From JAQIBY01 sp034658655 (lineage in GTDB: Bacteria > Bacteroidota > Bacteroidia > Bacteroidales > ML635J-15), in the NCBI GenBank assembly GCA_034658655.1, contig JAYEFQ010000023.1, forward strand, positions 1 to 64,000: 64,000 nucleotides of DNA, read 5' to 3'. Shown here piece by piece: positions 43,898 through 52,726 of this stretch. Within the stretch, counting starts at the first letter, position 1. Each line of letters opens with the position of its first letter. The position numbers and the translations under genes were made by a program. Below the pieces are notes generated by a model. It was not told where the DNA came from, did not search any database, and was given only the letters and a program-made list of their open reading frames with translations.

Positions 43898-44515
43898 ATG
43901 CAAGGAATTATTGGAAAAAAAGTCGGAATGACTTCCGTATTCAGTGCCGAGGGGAAAAACATCCCATGCACTGTGATTGAAGCAGGTCCTTGTGTTGTTA
44001 CACAGGTAAAAACCGTCAAATCTGACGGTTATGAAGCTGTCCAGCTCTCTTTTGATGAGAAAAAGGAAAAAAGAACATCAAAAGCAATGCTGGAACACTT
44101 CAAAAAAGCCGGTACAACACCAAAACGCAAAGTAGTGGAATTTCGCGACTTTGGTAAGGACGTAAAAGTAGGAGATAGCATTAGCGTTGATATCTTTATT
44201 GATGGAGAATGGTGCGATGTCTCAGGAACATCTAAAGGAAAAGGATTTCAGGGAGTTGTAAAACGCTACAATTTTGCTGGTGTTAATGATGCAACACACG
44301 GGCAGCATAACAGATTGCGCGCACCTGGATCACTTGGAGCATCTTCTGACCCTTCCCGAGTATTTAAAGGGATGAGAATGGGGGGACGTACCGGTGGCGA
44401 TCGTGTGAAAATGATTAGCCTTAAAGTCCTGAAGAAAATTCCAGAGAGTAATTTATTGTTAGTGAAAGGTTCTGTACCTGGTGCTAAAGGTTCATATTTA
44501 ATAATTGAAAAGTAA
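43898..44515 (+). CDS. rplC: 50S ribosomal protein L3
   Basis: 205 residues, with MQGIIGKKVGMTSVFSAEGK at the start. The central GASSDPSRVFKGMRMGGRTG loop reaches the peptidyl transferase centre. The glutamine methylated by PrmB in other species lies in GQHNR at about 134. Its stop overlaps the rplD start by one base. Confidence 0.98.
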   Translation: MQGIIGKKVGMTSVFSAEGKNIPCTVIEAGPCVVTQVKTVKSDGYEAVQLSFDEKKEKRTSKAMLEHFKKAGTTPKRKVVEFRDFGKDVKVGDSISVDIFIDGEWCDVSGTSKGKGFQGVVKRYNFAGVNDATHGQHNRLRAPGSLGASSDPSRVFKGMRMGGRTGGDRVKMISLKVLKKIPESNLLLVKGSVPGAKGSYLIIEK

Positions 44516-45141
44516 TGAAGCTGAAAGTATATAACAACAAAGGTAAGGAAACCGGAAATAGTCTTGAAATTAATGATGCTGTTTTCGCAGTTGAACCGAA
44601 TGACCATGCAATTTATTTAGATTGTAAAGCGCATCTGGCCAATCGCAGACAAGGAACTCATAAAGCGAAAGAAAGAGGCGAAATTAAGGGTAGTACAAAA
44701 AAAATCAAAAGACAAAAAGGTACTGGTACCGCTCGCTTTGGTGATATTAAAAATCCACTCTTTAGAGGGGGCGGACGCGTTTTTGGACCTAGACCGAGGA
44801 ATTACTCACAAAAAGTAAATAAAAAGGTCAAACAAATCGCAAGAAAATCTGCGCTCTATTATAAGATGAAAGATGAAAATATTATCATCGTGGATAAGCT
44901 TGATTTAAACGAGGTTAAGACGAAGCAAATCGTTGAAATTCAGAAAAATTTTAAAATTTCTGATAAAAAATTGCTAATCGTTGTGAATGAACAAAATAAT
45001 AATGTATATTTGTCATCTCGAAATTTGTCAGGGGTAGATGTGGTAAACGTTTCATCTTTAAGTACTTATAAGATTCTTGACGCATCAATTTTGATGTTTG
45101 AAGAGAATTCAATTGAGGTTTTAAATAAAATACTGGCATAA
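44515..45141 (+). CDS. rplD: 50S ribosomal protein L4
   Basis: 208 residues. The extended loop that lines the exit tunnel is at about 45-95 (QGTHKAKERGEIKGSTKK, RQKGTGTARFGD, GGGRVFGPRPRNY). In E. coli L4 also represses its own operon; no equivalent leader structure is evident here. Confidence 0.97.
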   Translation: MKLKVYNNKGKETGNSLEINDAVFAVEPNDHAIYLDCKAHLANRRQGTHKAKERGEIKGSTKKIKRQKGTGTARFGDIKNPLFRGGGRVFGPRPRNYSQKVNKKVKQIARKSALYYKMKDENIIIVDKLDLNEVKTKQIVEIQKNFKISDKKLLIVVNEQNNNVYLSSRNLSGVDVVNVSSLSTYKILDASILMFEENSIEVLNKILA

Positions 45142-45153
45142 AATTTTGGCGAA

Positions 45154-45444
45154 ATGGAGATATTATTAAAACCAATCGTGACAGAAAAGATGACGGAACA
45201 GACTGAAAAACTGAACCGTTATGGCTTTGTTGTTGATGTACACGCAACGAAGGAACAGATAAAATTTGCAATCGAAGATTTGTATGATGTGGATGTTGCT
45301 TCTGTTAATACTATGCGCTACGAAGGCAAAAATAAATCACGATATACGAAAACGGGTGTTCTTAACGGTCGTACAAATGCTTATAAAAAAGCAATTGTTA
45401 CACTGGGTGGTGAGGACACAATAGATTTTTACAGCAATATTTAA
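45154..45444 (+). CDS. rplW: 50S ribosomal protein L23
   Basis: 96 residues, beginning MEILLKPIVTEKMTEQTEKL. It sits at the tunnel exit and binds trigger factor and SRP. The tip residues AVNTMRYEGK-like VNTMRYEGKNKS are present. Short spacing on both sides (12 and 9 bases). Confidence 0.96.
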   Translation: MEILLKPIVTEKMTEQTEKLNRYGFVVDVHATKEQIKFAIEDLYDVDVASVNTMRYEGKNKSRYTKTGVLNGRTNAYKKAIVTLGGEDTIDFYSNI

Positions 45445-45453
45445 TTAAAAGAT

Positions 45454-46281
45454 ATGGCAGTTAGAAAATATAAACCCACAACACCGGGACAAAGAAATAA
45501 GTTAATTAGTGATTTTGCAGAGATTACAACAAATAAACCTGAAAAATCATTAATTGACCCTATTAAACGATCAGGAGGTCGTAATAATCAGGGGCGTATG
45601 ACTATGCGCTATATTGGTGGTGGACATAAACGTCGGTATCGTCGAATTGATTTTAAACGCAATAAAGACGGTATGGTCGCTAAAGTTCTCACCATTGAAT
45701 ATGATCCAAATCGATCAGCGCGTATCGCTTTAGTGCAATATGCTGATGAAGAAAAAAGATATATTATAGCGCCTAACGGATTACAAGTTGGACAAGAAGT
45801 TATGAGTGGAAAAGGTGTCACTCCAGAAGTCGGAAACTCACTTTTCCTTCGCGAAATCCCACTTGGAACCGTAATCCATAATATTGAGTTGCATCCTGAA
45901 CAAGGAGCTATGTTGGCTCGGAGTGCTGGAACTTATGCTCAGTTAACTTCCCGTGAAGGACGTTTTGCTGTTGTGAAATTACCTTCAGGTGAAATCCGCA
46001 GATTACTTGTTACCTGCCGAGCTACCATTGGTAGTGTATCTAATGCTGACCACGCTTTAGAAGATTCAGGTAAAGCCGGACGTACACGTTGGCAAGGGCG
46101 CAGACCTAGAGTTCGTGGGGTTGTGATGAATCCTGTTGACCATCCAATGGGTGGTGGTGAAGGAAAATCATCAGGTGGACATCCACGTTCAAGAAATGGC
46201 TTATTGGCGAAAGGTTATAAAACCCGAAAACCAAATAAAGCTTCAAGTAGATATATTATTGAAAGACGTAAAAGAAAATAA
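45454..46281 (+). CDS. rplB: 50S ribosomal protein L2
   Basis: 275 residues. The C-terminal segment VVMNPVDHPMGGGEGKSSGG contains the conserved His next to the peptidyl transferase centre, and the N-terminal RNA-binding part contains GGRNNQGRMTMRYIGGGHKR. Full-length. Confidence 0.98.
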   Translation: MAVRKYKPTTPGQRNKLISDFAEITTNKPEKSLIDPIKRSGGRNNQGRMTMRYIGGGHKRRYRRIDFKRNKDGMVAKVLTIEYDPNRSARIALVQYADEEKRYIIAPNGLQVGQEVMSGKGVTPEVGNSLFLREIPLGTVIHNIELHPEQGAMLARSAGTYAQLTSREGRFAVVKLPSGEIRRLLVTCRATIGSVSNADHALEDSGKAGRTRWQGRRPRVRGVVMNPVDHPMGGGEGKSSGGHPRSRNGLLAKGYKTRKPNKASSRYIIERRKRK

Positions 46282-46288
46282 TTAAGGT

Positions 46289-46552
46289 ATGAGCAGATCA
46301 CTGAAAAAAGGACCGTTTATTGATCCTAGTTTGGAGAAAAAAGTGCTGAAAATGCAGGAAAACAAAAAGAAGACCGTTGTCAAAACTTGGGCGCGTGCTT
46401 CAATTATTTCTCCTGATTTTGTCGGGTTAACAATTGCTGTTCATAATGGTAATAAGTTTATCCCTGTTTACCTAACCGAAAATATGGTAGGACATAAACT
46501 TGGAGAATTTGCTCCGACTCGTACTTTCCGGGGTCATGCCGGTAGAAAATAG
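46289..46552 (+). CDS. rpsS: 30S ribosomal protein S19
   Basis: 87 residues, MSRSLKKGPFIDPSLEKKVL at the start and LGEFAPTRTFRGHAGRK at the end, as usual. Pairs with S13 in the 30S head. Eight bases from rplB. Confidence 0.97.
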   Translation: MSRSLKKGPFIDPSLEKKVLKMQENKKKTVVKTWARASIISPDFVGLTIAVHNGNKFIPVYLTENMVGHKLGEFAPTRTFRGHAGRK

Positions 46553-46568
46553 TTAAACTGAAATTGTT

Positions 46569-47009
46569 ATGAGTGCACGCAAAAGAAAATCAGCCGAACT
46601 TAGAAAAGAGGCTAAAAAAAATATCAGCTATGCAGTTCTTAAAAACTGCCCCACATCGCCTAGAAAAATGCGATTGTTAGCTGACCTGATTCGCGGAAAT
46701 GATGCTAATCAGGCCTTGGACATTCTTAAGTTTTCAACCAAAGAAGCTTCAGTGCGAATGGAAAAACTCTTAATGTCCGCAATTGCTAACTGGCAAGCTA
46801 AAAACGAAGGGGTTCGTCTTGAAGATGCTAACCTGTTTGTGAAAGAAGTATTTGTGGATTCTGCAAGAATGCTTAAAAGAATCCAGCCAGCTCCACAAGG
46901 ACGCGCTTATCGTATTAGAAAACGTTCAAATCACGTGACAATTACGGTAGAAAGTGCTAACCTGATGGAGGCAAATAATGTTGAAGTTCAAGAAGTTTCA
47001 GAAAATTAA
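46569..47009 (+). CDS. rplV: 50S ribosomal protein L22
   Basis: 146 residues. The core (CPTSPRKMRLLADLIRGNDA) and the tunnel hairpin ARMLKRIQPAPQGRAYRIRK are conserved. An N-terminal basic extension of about 20 residues and a short acidic C-terminal tail make it longer than E. coli L22 (110). Confidence 0.96.
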   Translation: MSARKRKSAELRKEAKKNISYAVLKNCPTSPRKMRLLADLIRGNDANQALDILKFSTKEASVRMEKLLMSAIANWQAKNEGVRLEDANLFVKEVFVDSARMLKRIQPAPQGRAYRIRKRSNHVTITVESANLMEANNVEVQEVSEN

Positions 47010-47020
47010 AGCGATATTCA

Positions 47021-47734
47021 ATGGGACAGAAGGTTAATCCAATAAGTAACAGACTAGGAATCATCAGAGGATGGGATTCAAATTGGTATGGTGGAAATGA
47101 TTACGGCGAGAAATTGGTCGAAGATTATAAAATCCGTCGGTATTTGAATGTGCGCCTCGCGAAAGCTAGTGTTGCCAGAATTATTATCGAGCGTTCAGTT
47201 AAGATGATCACCATAACAATTCATACTGCAAGACCCGGTATTATTATCGGTCGTGGTGGACAAGAAGTAGATCAGCTTAGGGAAGAGCTTAAAAAAATCA
47301 CTAAAAAAGAAGTGCAAATTAATATCTTCGAGATTAAACGCCCTGAGTTGGATGCTGCACTTGTAGCTAGTAACGTGGCTCGACAAATCGAAGGCAAAAT
47401 TGCGTATCGTCGTGCTGTGAAAATGGCTATTGCTGCTACTATGAGAATGGGAGCAGAAGGAATCAAAATTTTGGTTTCCGGTCGTTTGAATGGCGCTGAA
47501 ATGGCTAGATCTGAAATGTATAAACAGGGAAGAATCCCATTGCATACTTTCCGTGCAGATATTGATTATGCTCTTGCTGAAGCCTTGACTAAAACTGGTA
47601 TAATGGGAGTCAAAACATGGATTTGTCGCGGTGAAATCTATGGAAAAAGAGATTTGTCTGCAAATGTTGGCATGTCTAAAAAACCTGGGAATGCCGGTGG
47701 CAAGAAAAAGTTCACACGTAAGAGAAGAAAATAA
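47021..47734 (+). CDS. rpsC: 30S ribosomal protein S3
   Basis: 237 residues. The KH domain (RPGIIIGRGGQEVDQLREEL) and the C-terminal domain (GRLNGAEMARSEMYKQGRIP) are complete, followed by a basic tail. Part of the mRNA entry helicase. Confidence 0.98.
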   Translation: MGQKVNPISNRLGIIRGWDSNWYGGNDYGEKLVEDYKIRRYLNVRLAKASVARIIIERSVKMITITIHTARPGIIIGRGGQEVDQLREELKKITKKEVQINIFEIKRPELDAALVASNVARQIEGKIAYRRAVKMAIAATMRMGAEGIKILVSGRLNGAEMARSEMYKQGRIPLHTFRADIDYALAEALTKTGIMGVKTWICRGEIYGKRDLSANVGMSKKPGNAGGKKKFTRKRRK

Positions 47735-47752
47735 CGAAAAAGGAGTTTAAAA

Positions 47753-48178
47753 ATGTTACAACCTAAAAAAACAAAATACAGACGGCAGCAAAAGGGCAAA
47801 ATGAAAGGTAATGCCCAGCGTGGAAATCAACTCGCTTTTGGTTCATTTGCTATTAAATCGTTAGAAACAACTTGGTTGACAGGTCGTCAACTTGAAGCTG
47901 CAAGGGTAGCGATTACTCGTCAAATGCAACGACAAGGGAAACTTTGGATTCGTGTTTTTCCTGATAAACCCATTACTAAAAAACCTGCAGAGGTGCGTAT
48001 GGGTAAAGGAAAAGGTGATCCTGAAAGCTTTGTTGCACGTGTAACTCCAGGAAGAATTATTTTTGAAATCGATGGAGTGAGCTTCGACCATGCAAAAGAA
48101 GCAATGAGACTGGGGTCTCAAAAATTACCTGTGAAGACGAAATTTACTGTTCGTCACGATTATGATTATAATATTTAA
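47753..48178 (+). CDS. rplP: 50S ribosomal protein L16
   Basis: 141 residues, MLQPKKTKYRRQQKGKMKG at the start. It organises the A-site tRNA region of the 50S subunit. The loop RVFPDKPITKKPAEVRMGKG, which approaches the tRNA, is typical. Confidence 0.97.
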   Translation: MLQPKKTKYRRQQKGKMKGNAQRGNQLAFGSFAIKSLETTWLTGRQLEAARVAITRQMQRQGKLWIRVFPDKPITKKPAEVRMGKGKGDPESFVARVTPGRIIFEIDGVSFDHAKEAMRLGSQKLPVKTKFTVRHDYDYNI

Positions 48179-48189
48179 TTTGGGGAGCA

Positions 48190-48387
48190 ATGAAAAATTC
48201 AGAAATTCAACAAATGACAGATAAGGAAGTCCAAGAGAGGATTGGTGAAGAAAAACTCATGCTGAGAAAATTAAAAATGAGTCATGCTGTATCTCCTTTG
48301 GAAAATCCAAATAAAATTCCTGAAATCAGACGAAATGTTGCTCGTCTAATGACTGAGTGGAATAAACGTCAAAGCAGTGCTAAATAA
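48190..48387 (+). CDS. rpmC: 50S ribosomal protein L29
   Basis: 65-residue two-helix protein near the tunnel exit (MKNSEIQQMTDKEVQERIGE, IPEIRRNVARLMTEWNKRQ). Normal length, 11 bases after rplP. Confidence 0.95.
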   Translation: MKNSEIQQMTDKEVQERIGEEKLMLRKLKMSHAVSPLENPNKIPEIRRNVARLMTEWNKRQSSAK

Positions 48388-48395
48388 GTCGGAAT

Positions 48396-48650
48396 ATGGA
48401 ACGAAAATTAAGAAAAGAGCGTATCGGTGTTGTTGTTAGCAACAAAATGGATAAATCCATCACTGTGGATGTGAAACGGAAAATGAAACATCCGAAATAC
48501 GGAAAGTTTGTAAATAAATCAAAACGTTTAGTAGCTCATGACGAGCAAAATACTTGTGATATCGGTGATACTGTTAAAATTATGGAAAGTCGCCCATTGA
48601 GTAAGAACAAAACGTGGAGATTAGTGGAAATCGTTGAAAAAGTTAAGTAA
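48396..48650 (+). CDS. rpsQ: 30S ribosomal protein S17
   Basis: 84 residues with the OB fold (RIGVVVSNKMDKSITVDVKR, then PKYGKFVNKSKRLVAHDE). Primary 16S rRNA binder. Two bases from rplN. Confidence 0.96.
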   Translation: MERKLRKERIGVVVSNKMDKSITVDVKRKMKHPKYGKFVNKSKRLVAHDEQNTCDIGDTVKIMESRPLSKNKTWRLVEIVEKVK

Positions 48651-48652
48651 CC

Positions 48653-49021
48653 ATGATACAGCAGGAATCCAAAATAGCAGTCGCTGATAATAGTGGCGCT
48701 AAAGTTGTCCAGTGCATCCGAGTTCTCGGCGGTACAGGAAAAAGATATGCAGGGATAGGTGATCAGATTGTCGTTACAGTGAAATCTGCACTCCCCGGTG
48801 GAGAATTGAAAAAAGGATCAGTAACACGGGCAGTCGTTGTCAGAACTAAAAAAGAAACCCGTCGTGATGATGGTTCTTATATCCGATTCGATGATAATGC
48901 TTGTGTTTTATTAAATACTGCAGAGGAAATTCGTGGTACTCGTATCTTTGGCCCTATTCCTAGAGAACTGCGTCAAGATAAATATATGAAAATTGTATCA
49001 CTCGCATCTGAAGTGTTGTAA
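48653..49021 (+). CDS. rplN: 50S ribosomal protein L14
   Basis: 122 residues, MIQQESKIAVADNSGAKVVQ at the start. Subunit-interface protein and binding site of the silencing factor RsfS. Complete. Confidence 0.98.
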   Translation: MIQQESKIAVADNSGAKVVQCIRVLGGTGKRYAGIGDQIVVTVKSALPGGELKKGSVTRAVVVRTKKETRRDDGSYIRFDDNACVLLNTAEEIRGTRIFGPIPRELRQDKYMKIVSLASEVL

Positions 49022-49033
49022 AAATTGATTGTC

Positions 49034-49357
49034 ATGGTAAAGAAATTACATATTAAGAAAGGAGACATGGTTAAAGTTATTTCCGGTGAAGATAAAGGCT
49101 TCCAAGGTAAAGTCCTTGAAGTACTTCCAAAGAAATATAAAGCCATTGTCGAAGGCGCAAATATTGTATCGAAACATACGAAACCAAATGCTAATAATAC
49201 CGATGGTGGTATTATTAAACAAGAGGCTCCGGTACATTTGTCTAACCTTATGCTTATTGATCCAAAAGAAGGTGCTCCAACACGAATCGGTAGAAAATCC
49301 GATAAAAATGGAAAATTGGTTCGATTCGCTAAAAAATCAGGAGAGGAGATTAAGTAA
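49034..49357 (+). CDS. rplX: 50S ribosomal protein L24
   Basis: 107 residues with the KOW motif (KKGDMVKVISGEDKGFQGKV) and HLSNLMLIDPKEGAPTRIG. I start at the ATG at 49034 (MVKKLHIKKGD). An in-frame TTG at 49025 adds three residues without homology. The stop overlaps the rplE start. Confidence 0.96.
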   Translation: MVKKLHIKKGDMVKVISGEDKGFQGKVLEVLPKKYKAIVEGANIVSKHTKPNANNTDGGIIKQEAPVHLSNLMLIDPKEGAPTRIGRKSDKNGKLVRFAKKSGEEIK

Positions 49358-49914
49358 TGGCTAATATTCCGAATTTTCAGAAAAAATATTTCGAAGAAGT
49401 AGCTCCAGCACTGAAAGAAAAATTTCAGTACAGCTCGACAATGGAAATCCCTAGAATCGAGAAAATTGTAATTAATCAAGGGATTGGTGAAGCAATTACG
49501 GATAAAAAACTTATCCAATCTGCCATTGATGAAATTACAATGATTACTGGTCAAAGGGCTGTTTCTACTATGTCTAAACGAGATATCTCTAACTTTAAGT
49601 TAAGAAGAGATATGCCTATTGGTGTTCGTGTAACATTGCGTCGTCAAAGAATGTATGAATTCATTGAAAGACTTGTTAGAGCATCATTGCCTCGTATTCG
49701 TGACTTTAACGGAGTGCCTTTTAAATTAGATGGACGTGGAAACTATACTCTCGGTATTACCGAACAGATTATTTTTCCAGAAATCCAATTTGATCAGGTT
49801 GATAAACTCATGGGAATGAACATCACCTTTGTAACGAGTGCAAATACTGATGAAGAAGGATATGCACTCCTGAAAGAGTTTGGTTTCCCATTTAAAAACA
49901 ATAAAAAAAGTTAA
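49357..49914 (+). CDS. rplE: 50S ribosomal protein L5
   Basis: 185 residues. Binds 5S rRNA in the central protuberance. Conserved PRIEKIVINQGIGEA, GQRAVSTMSKRDISNFKLR and GRGNYTLGITEQIIFPEI segments are present. Confidence 0.98.
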   Translation: MANIPNFQKKYFEEVAPALKEKFQYSSTMEIPRIEKIVINQGIGEAITDKKLIQSAIDEITMITGQRAVSTMSKRDISNFKLRRDMPIGVRVTLRRQRMYEFIERLVRASLPRIRDFNGVPFKLDGRGNYTLGITEQIIFPEIQFDQVDKLMGMNITFVTSANTDEEGYALLKEFGFPFKNNKKS

Positions 49915-49917
49915 GAT

Positions 49918-50187
49918 ATGGCTAAAGAATCCATGAAAGCACGCGAAGTTAAGCGTCAGAGAATGGTTGACAAATATGCTGCTAAACGCAAACAACTCAA
50001 AGAAGAAGGTAAACTTGATGAGTTGCATAAATTGCCTAAAAATTCTTCGAAAGTGCGTTTGCATAATCGTTGTAGTATTACCGGTCGGCCTAAAGGGTAT
50101 ATTAGACAATTCGGAGTAAGCCGTATTGTGTTTAGAGAAATGGCATCTAATGGGCTGATTCCTGGTGTTAAAAAATCAAGTTGGTAA
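49918..50187 (+). CDS. rpsN: 30S ribosomal protein S14, zinc-free type
   Basis: 89 residues, the long form lacking the CxxC zinc ribbon. The C-terminal CSITGRPKGYIRQFGVSRIV is conserved. Only 3 bases from rplE. Confidence 0.96.
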   Translation: MAKESMKAREVKRQRMVDKYAAKRKQLKEEGKLDELHKLPKNSSKVRLHNRCSITGRPKGYIRQFGVSRIVFREMASNGLIPGVKKSSW

Positions 50188-50205
50188 AATTTAAGAAAAT
50201 TAGAT

Positions 50206-50601
50206 ATGACAGATCCGATTGCAGATTATCTGACTAGAATCAGAAACGGCATCCAGGCAAAACATAGAGTAGTCGAAATTCCTGGATCTAACCTGAAAAG
50301 GGAAATGACTAAAGTCCTTTTTGATAAAGGTTATATCCTTAATTATAAATTTGAGGAAGCAGGACATCAAGGACTCATTAAAATTGCTTTAAAATATCAT
50401 CCGGAAACGAAAATTTCCGCAATTAAGAAACTAGAACGTATCAGCAGCCCAGGACTGAGAAAATATGTTAATACCGATGACATTCCTAGAGTATTGAATG
50501 GATTAGGTGTGGCTATTTTGTCAACGTCTCATGGTGTAATGACTGACAAAGAAGCTAGAAAGCTTGAAGTCGGTGGCGAAGTTTTGTGTTACGTTTATTA
50601 A
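50206..50601 (+). CDS. rpsH: 30S ribosomal protein S8
   Basis: 131 residues, MTDPIADYLTRIRNGIQAKH at the start and LGVAILSTSHGVMTDKEARK near the end. Key 30S assembly protein; in E. coli its product regulates the spc operon. Confidence 0.97.
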   Translation: MTDPIADYLTRIRNGIQAKHRVVEIPGSNLKREMTKVLFDKGYILNYKFEEAGHQGLIKIALKYHPETKISAIKKLERISSPGLRKYVNTDDIPRVLNGLGVAILSTSHGVMTDKEARKLEVGGEVLCYVY

Positions 50602-50613
50602 TATTTGTTTACC

Positions 50614-51165
50614 ATGTCTAGAATAGGGAAATTACCAATTCAAATACCACAGGGAGTAGATGTAACTGCCAAAGATAATCTTGTGACAGTTAAAGGACCC
50701 TTGGGTCAACTGGAACAGAAAGTGAATGATGAATTGAGCATCGAAGTGAGAGAAAACGAAATGGTTATCGATAGACCAGATGACTCCATTGAACATAAAG
50801 CTATGCACGGCCTATATAGATCACTTGTGTCAAATATGATACAAGGTGTCTCTGAGGGATTTTCAGCGCAGCTTGAACTCGTAGGAGTTGGTTATAAAGC
50901 TGAAAATCAGGGGCAATTAATTGATTTTAGCCTCGGATATTCACACCATATCTTTTTCCAACTTCCTGAAGAAGTTCAAGTTGAATGTAAAACTGAAAAA
51001 CGATCCAATACTGTTGTGTCGCTTAAAAGCCATGACAAGCAATTGCTTGGACATGTTGTGGCGAAAATCAGATCACTTAGACCTGTGGAGCCATACAAAG
51101 GAAAAGGAATTCGATTTGTCGGTGAAGTCGTACGTAAGAAAGCTGGTAAAACTGCTAGTGTCTAA
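50614..51165 (+). CDS. rplF: 50S ribosomal protein L6
   Basis: 183 residues with two repeated L6 folds (MSRIGKLPIQIPQGVDVT, then EPYKGKGIRFVGEVVRKKAG). The start is the ATG at 50614; an in-frame TTG at 50605 is not needed. Confidence 0.97.
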   Translation: MSRIGKLPIQIPQGVDVTAKDNLVTVKGPLGQLEQKVNDELSIEVRENEMVIDRPDDSIEHKAMHGLYRSLVSNMIQGVSEGFSAQLELVGVGYKAENQGQLIDFSLGYSHHIFFQLPEEVQVECKTEKRSNTVVSLKSHDKQLLGHVVAKIRSLRPVEPYKGKGIRFVGEVVRKKAGKTASV

Positions 51166-51183
51166 TCGTTTAAAATCTGAACC

Positions 51184-51540
51184 ATGTCTAAAAATAGAAA
51201 AGAAAAAAGAAATAAAATCCGTAAAAGTATCCGCAATAAAATTCAGGGTACTGAGGAAAAACCCCGTTTGGCGGTATTCCGGAGCAATAAACACATTATT
51301 GCACAGATTATTAACGACCAAAAAGGAAATTCGATGATTGCTGTCGCGACTAGCGATAAAGAATTTGCTGATGAAAAAGCTAAAAAATCTGAACTCGCAA
51401 GAATAGCGGGCGAAGCATTAGCTAAAAAAGCAGTGGAAGCAGGAATTAATCAGGTCGTTTTTGATCGTGGAGGTTATCAGTATCATGGTCGTGTGAAAGC
51501 ATTTGCTGAAGGCGCCAGAAAAGGTGGACTAAAATTTTAA
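51184..51540 (+). CDS. rplR: 50S ribosomal protein L18
   Basis: 118 residues. 5S rRNA binder with basic N terminus, then KPRLAVFRSNKHIIAQIIND and the C-terminal DRGGYQYHGRVKAFAEGAR. Confidence 0.97.
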   Translation: MSKNRKEKRNKIRKSIRNKIQGTEEKPRLAVFRSNKHIIAQIINDQKGNSMIAVATSDKEFADEKAKKSELARIAGEALAKKAVEAGINQVVFDRGGYQYHGRVKAFAEGARKGGLKF

Positions 51541-51546
51541 GCTATT

Positions 51547-52062
51547 ATGTCAAATAACGTAAGAAAAGTTAAAGCGAGTGATCTCGAATTAAAAGACAGA
51601 CTAGTTGCAATTAATCGTGTAGCTAAAGTAACTAAGGGTGGACGTAATTTTACCTTTGCTGCTATTGTTGTCGTTGGTAACGAAGACGGTATTGTCGGTC
51701 ACGGACTAGGAAAAGCAGGAGAAGTAACCTCTGCTATTGAAAAAGCAGTTGATGATGCGAAGAAAAATCTGGTTAAAGTGCCGATTTATAATAATACAAT
51801 TCCACACGAACAAACTGGGAAATACTCTGGGGCTAAAGTTTGGTTAAAACCAGCTTCTGATGGTACCGGTGTAATAGCTGGGGGTGCGATGCGCGCTGTC
51901 CTTGAAAGTGTCGGAATTAAAGATGTCCTCGCAAAATCTAAAGGGTCATCAAATCCACATAACCTCGTGAAAGCTACGATGAATGCATTACTCGAAATGA
52001 GAGATGCATATACTGTCGCAGAACATCGTGGAGTATCTCTCGAAAAAGTGTTTAATGGTTAA
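51547..52062 (+). CDS. rpsE: 30S ribosomal protein S5
   Basis: 171 residues with the double-stranded RNA-binding domain (LVAINRVAKVTKGGRNFTFA, VVGNEDGIVGHGLGKAGEV) and the C-terminal domain (GGAMRAVLESVGIKDVLAKS). Helps decoding accuracy and mRNA unwinding. Confidence 0.98.
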   Translation: MSNNVRKVKASDLELKDRLVAINRVAKVTKGGRNFTFAAIVVVGNEDGIVGHGLGKAGEVTSAIEKAVDDAKKNLVKVPIYNNTIPHEQTGKYSGAKVWLKPASDGTGVIAGGAMRAVLESVGIKDVLAKSKGSSNPHNLVKATMNALLEMRDAYTVAEHRGVSLEKVFNG

Positions 52063-52073
52063 TGATTTAAGAC

Positions 52074-52256
52074 ATGGCGAAAGTTAAAATTACTCAAACA
52101 AAAAGCGCTATCGGTTACGATAAGCGACAAAAAAACACCCTCATTGCATTGGGGATTAAAAAAATGAACCAGACTGTTGAGCATGAAGCAACTCCACAGA
52201 TTCTGGGAATGGCTAAAAAAGTGAGCCATTTAGTGAAAATTGAAAATGTTAAATAA
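52074..52256 (+). CDS. rpmD: 50S ribosomal protein L30
   Basis: 60 residues, bacterial short type (KVKITQTKSAIGYDKRQKNT, ALGIKKMNQTVEHE). Between rpsE and rplO as usual. Confidence 0.95.
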   Translation: MAKVKITQTKSAIGYDKRQKNTLIALGIKKMNQTVEHEATPQILGMAKKVSHLVKIENVK

Positions 52257-52274
52257 GTTTAAGCAATTATTGAT

Positions 52275-52724
52275 ATGGATTTAAGTTCATTAAAACCGGC
52301 TGAAGGATCAGTGAAAAGAGAAGGAAAACGCGTTGGACGTGGTCAAGGATCAGGTAAAGGTGGTACCTCTACTCGTGGACATAAAGGTGCTAGGTCTAGA
52401 TCAGGTTATTCCCGTAAGTCTGGTTTTGAGGGTGGACAAATGCCACTCCAAAGAACTAGCCCAAAATATGGGTTTAATAATAGAAATAGTGTCGTGTTTA
52501 CAGGAGTTAATATTTCTAAAATTCACAAAATCGCTGAAGATAATAAACTCGAAGTAATCGACTTTGAAACTTTAGTTGATTTTGGACTCGCTAAACGAAA
52601 CGAACTAATTAAAATTCTTGGAAATGGAGATTTGTCTGTGAAAGTTAATGTTAAAGCACACGCTTTCTCTAAATCAGCCGTTGAAAAAATTGAAGCACAG
52701 GGTGGAACCGTTGAAAAATACTAA
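52275..52724 (+). CDS. rplO: 50S ribosomal protein L15
   Basis: 149 residues with the glycine-rich N terminus (GRGQGSGKGGTSTRGHKGAR) and a globular C-terminal part. Two bases from secY. Confidence 0.97.
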   Translation: MDLSSLKPAEGSVKREGKRVGRGQGSGKGGTSTRGHKGARSRSGYSRKSGFEGGQMPLQRTSPKYGFNNRNSVVFTGVNISKIHKIAEDNKLEVIDFETLVDFGLAKRNELIKILGNGDLSVKVNVKAHAFSKSAVEKIEAQGGTVEKY

Positions 52725-52726
52725 GG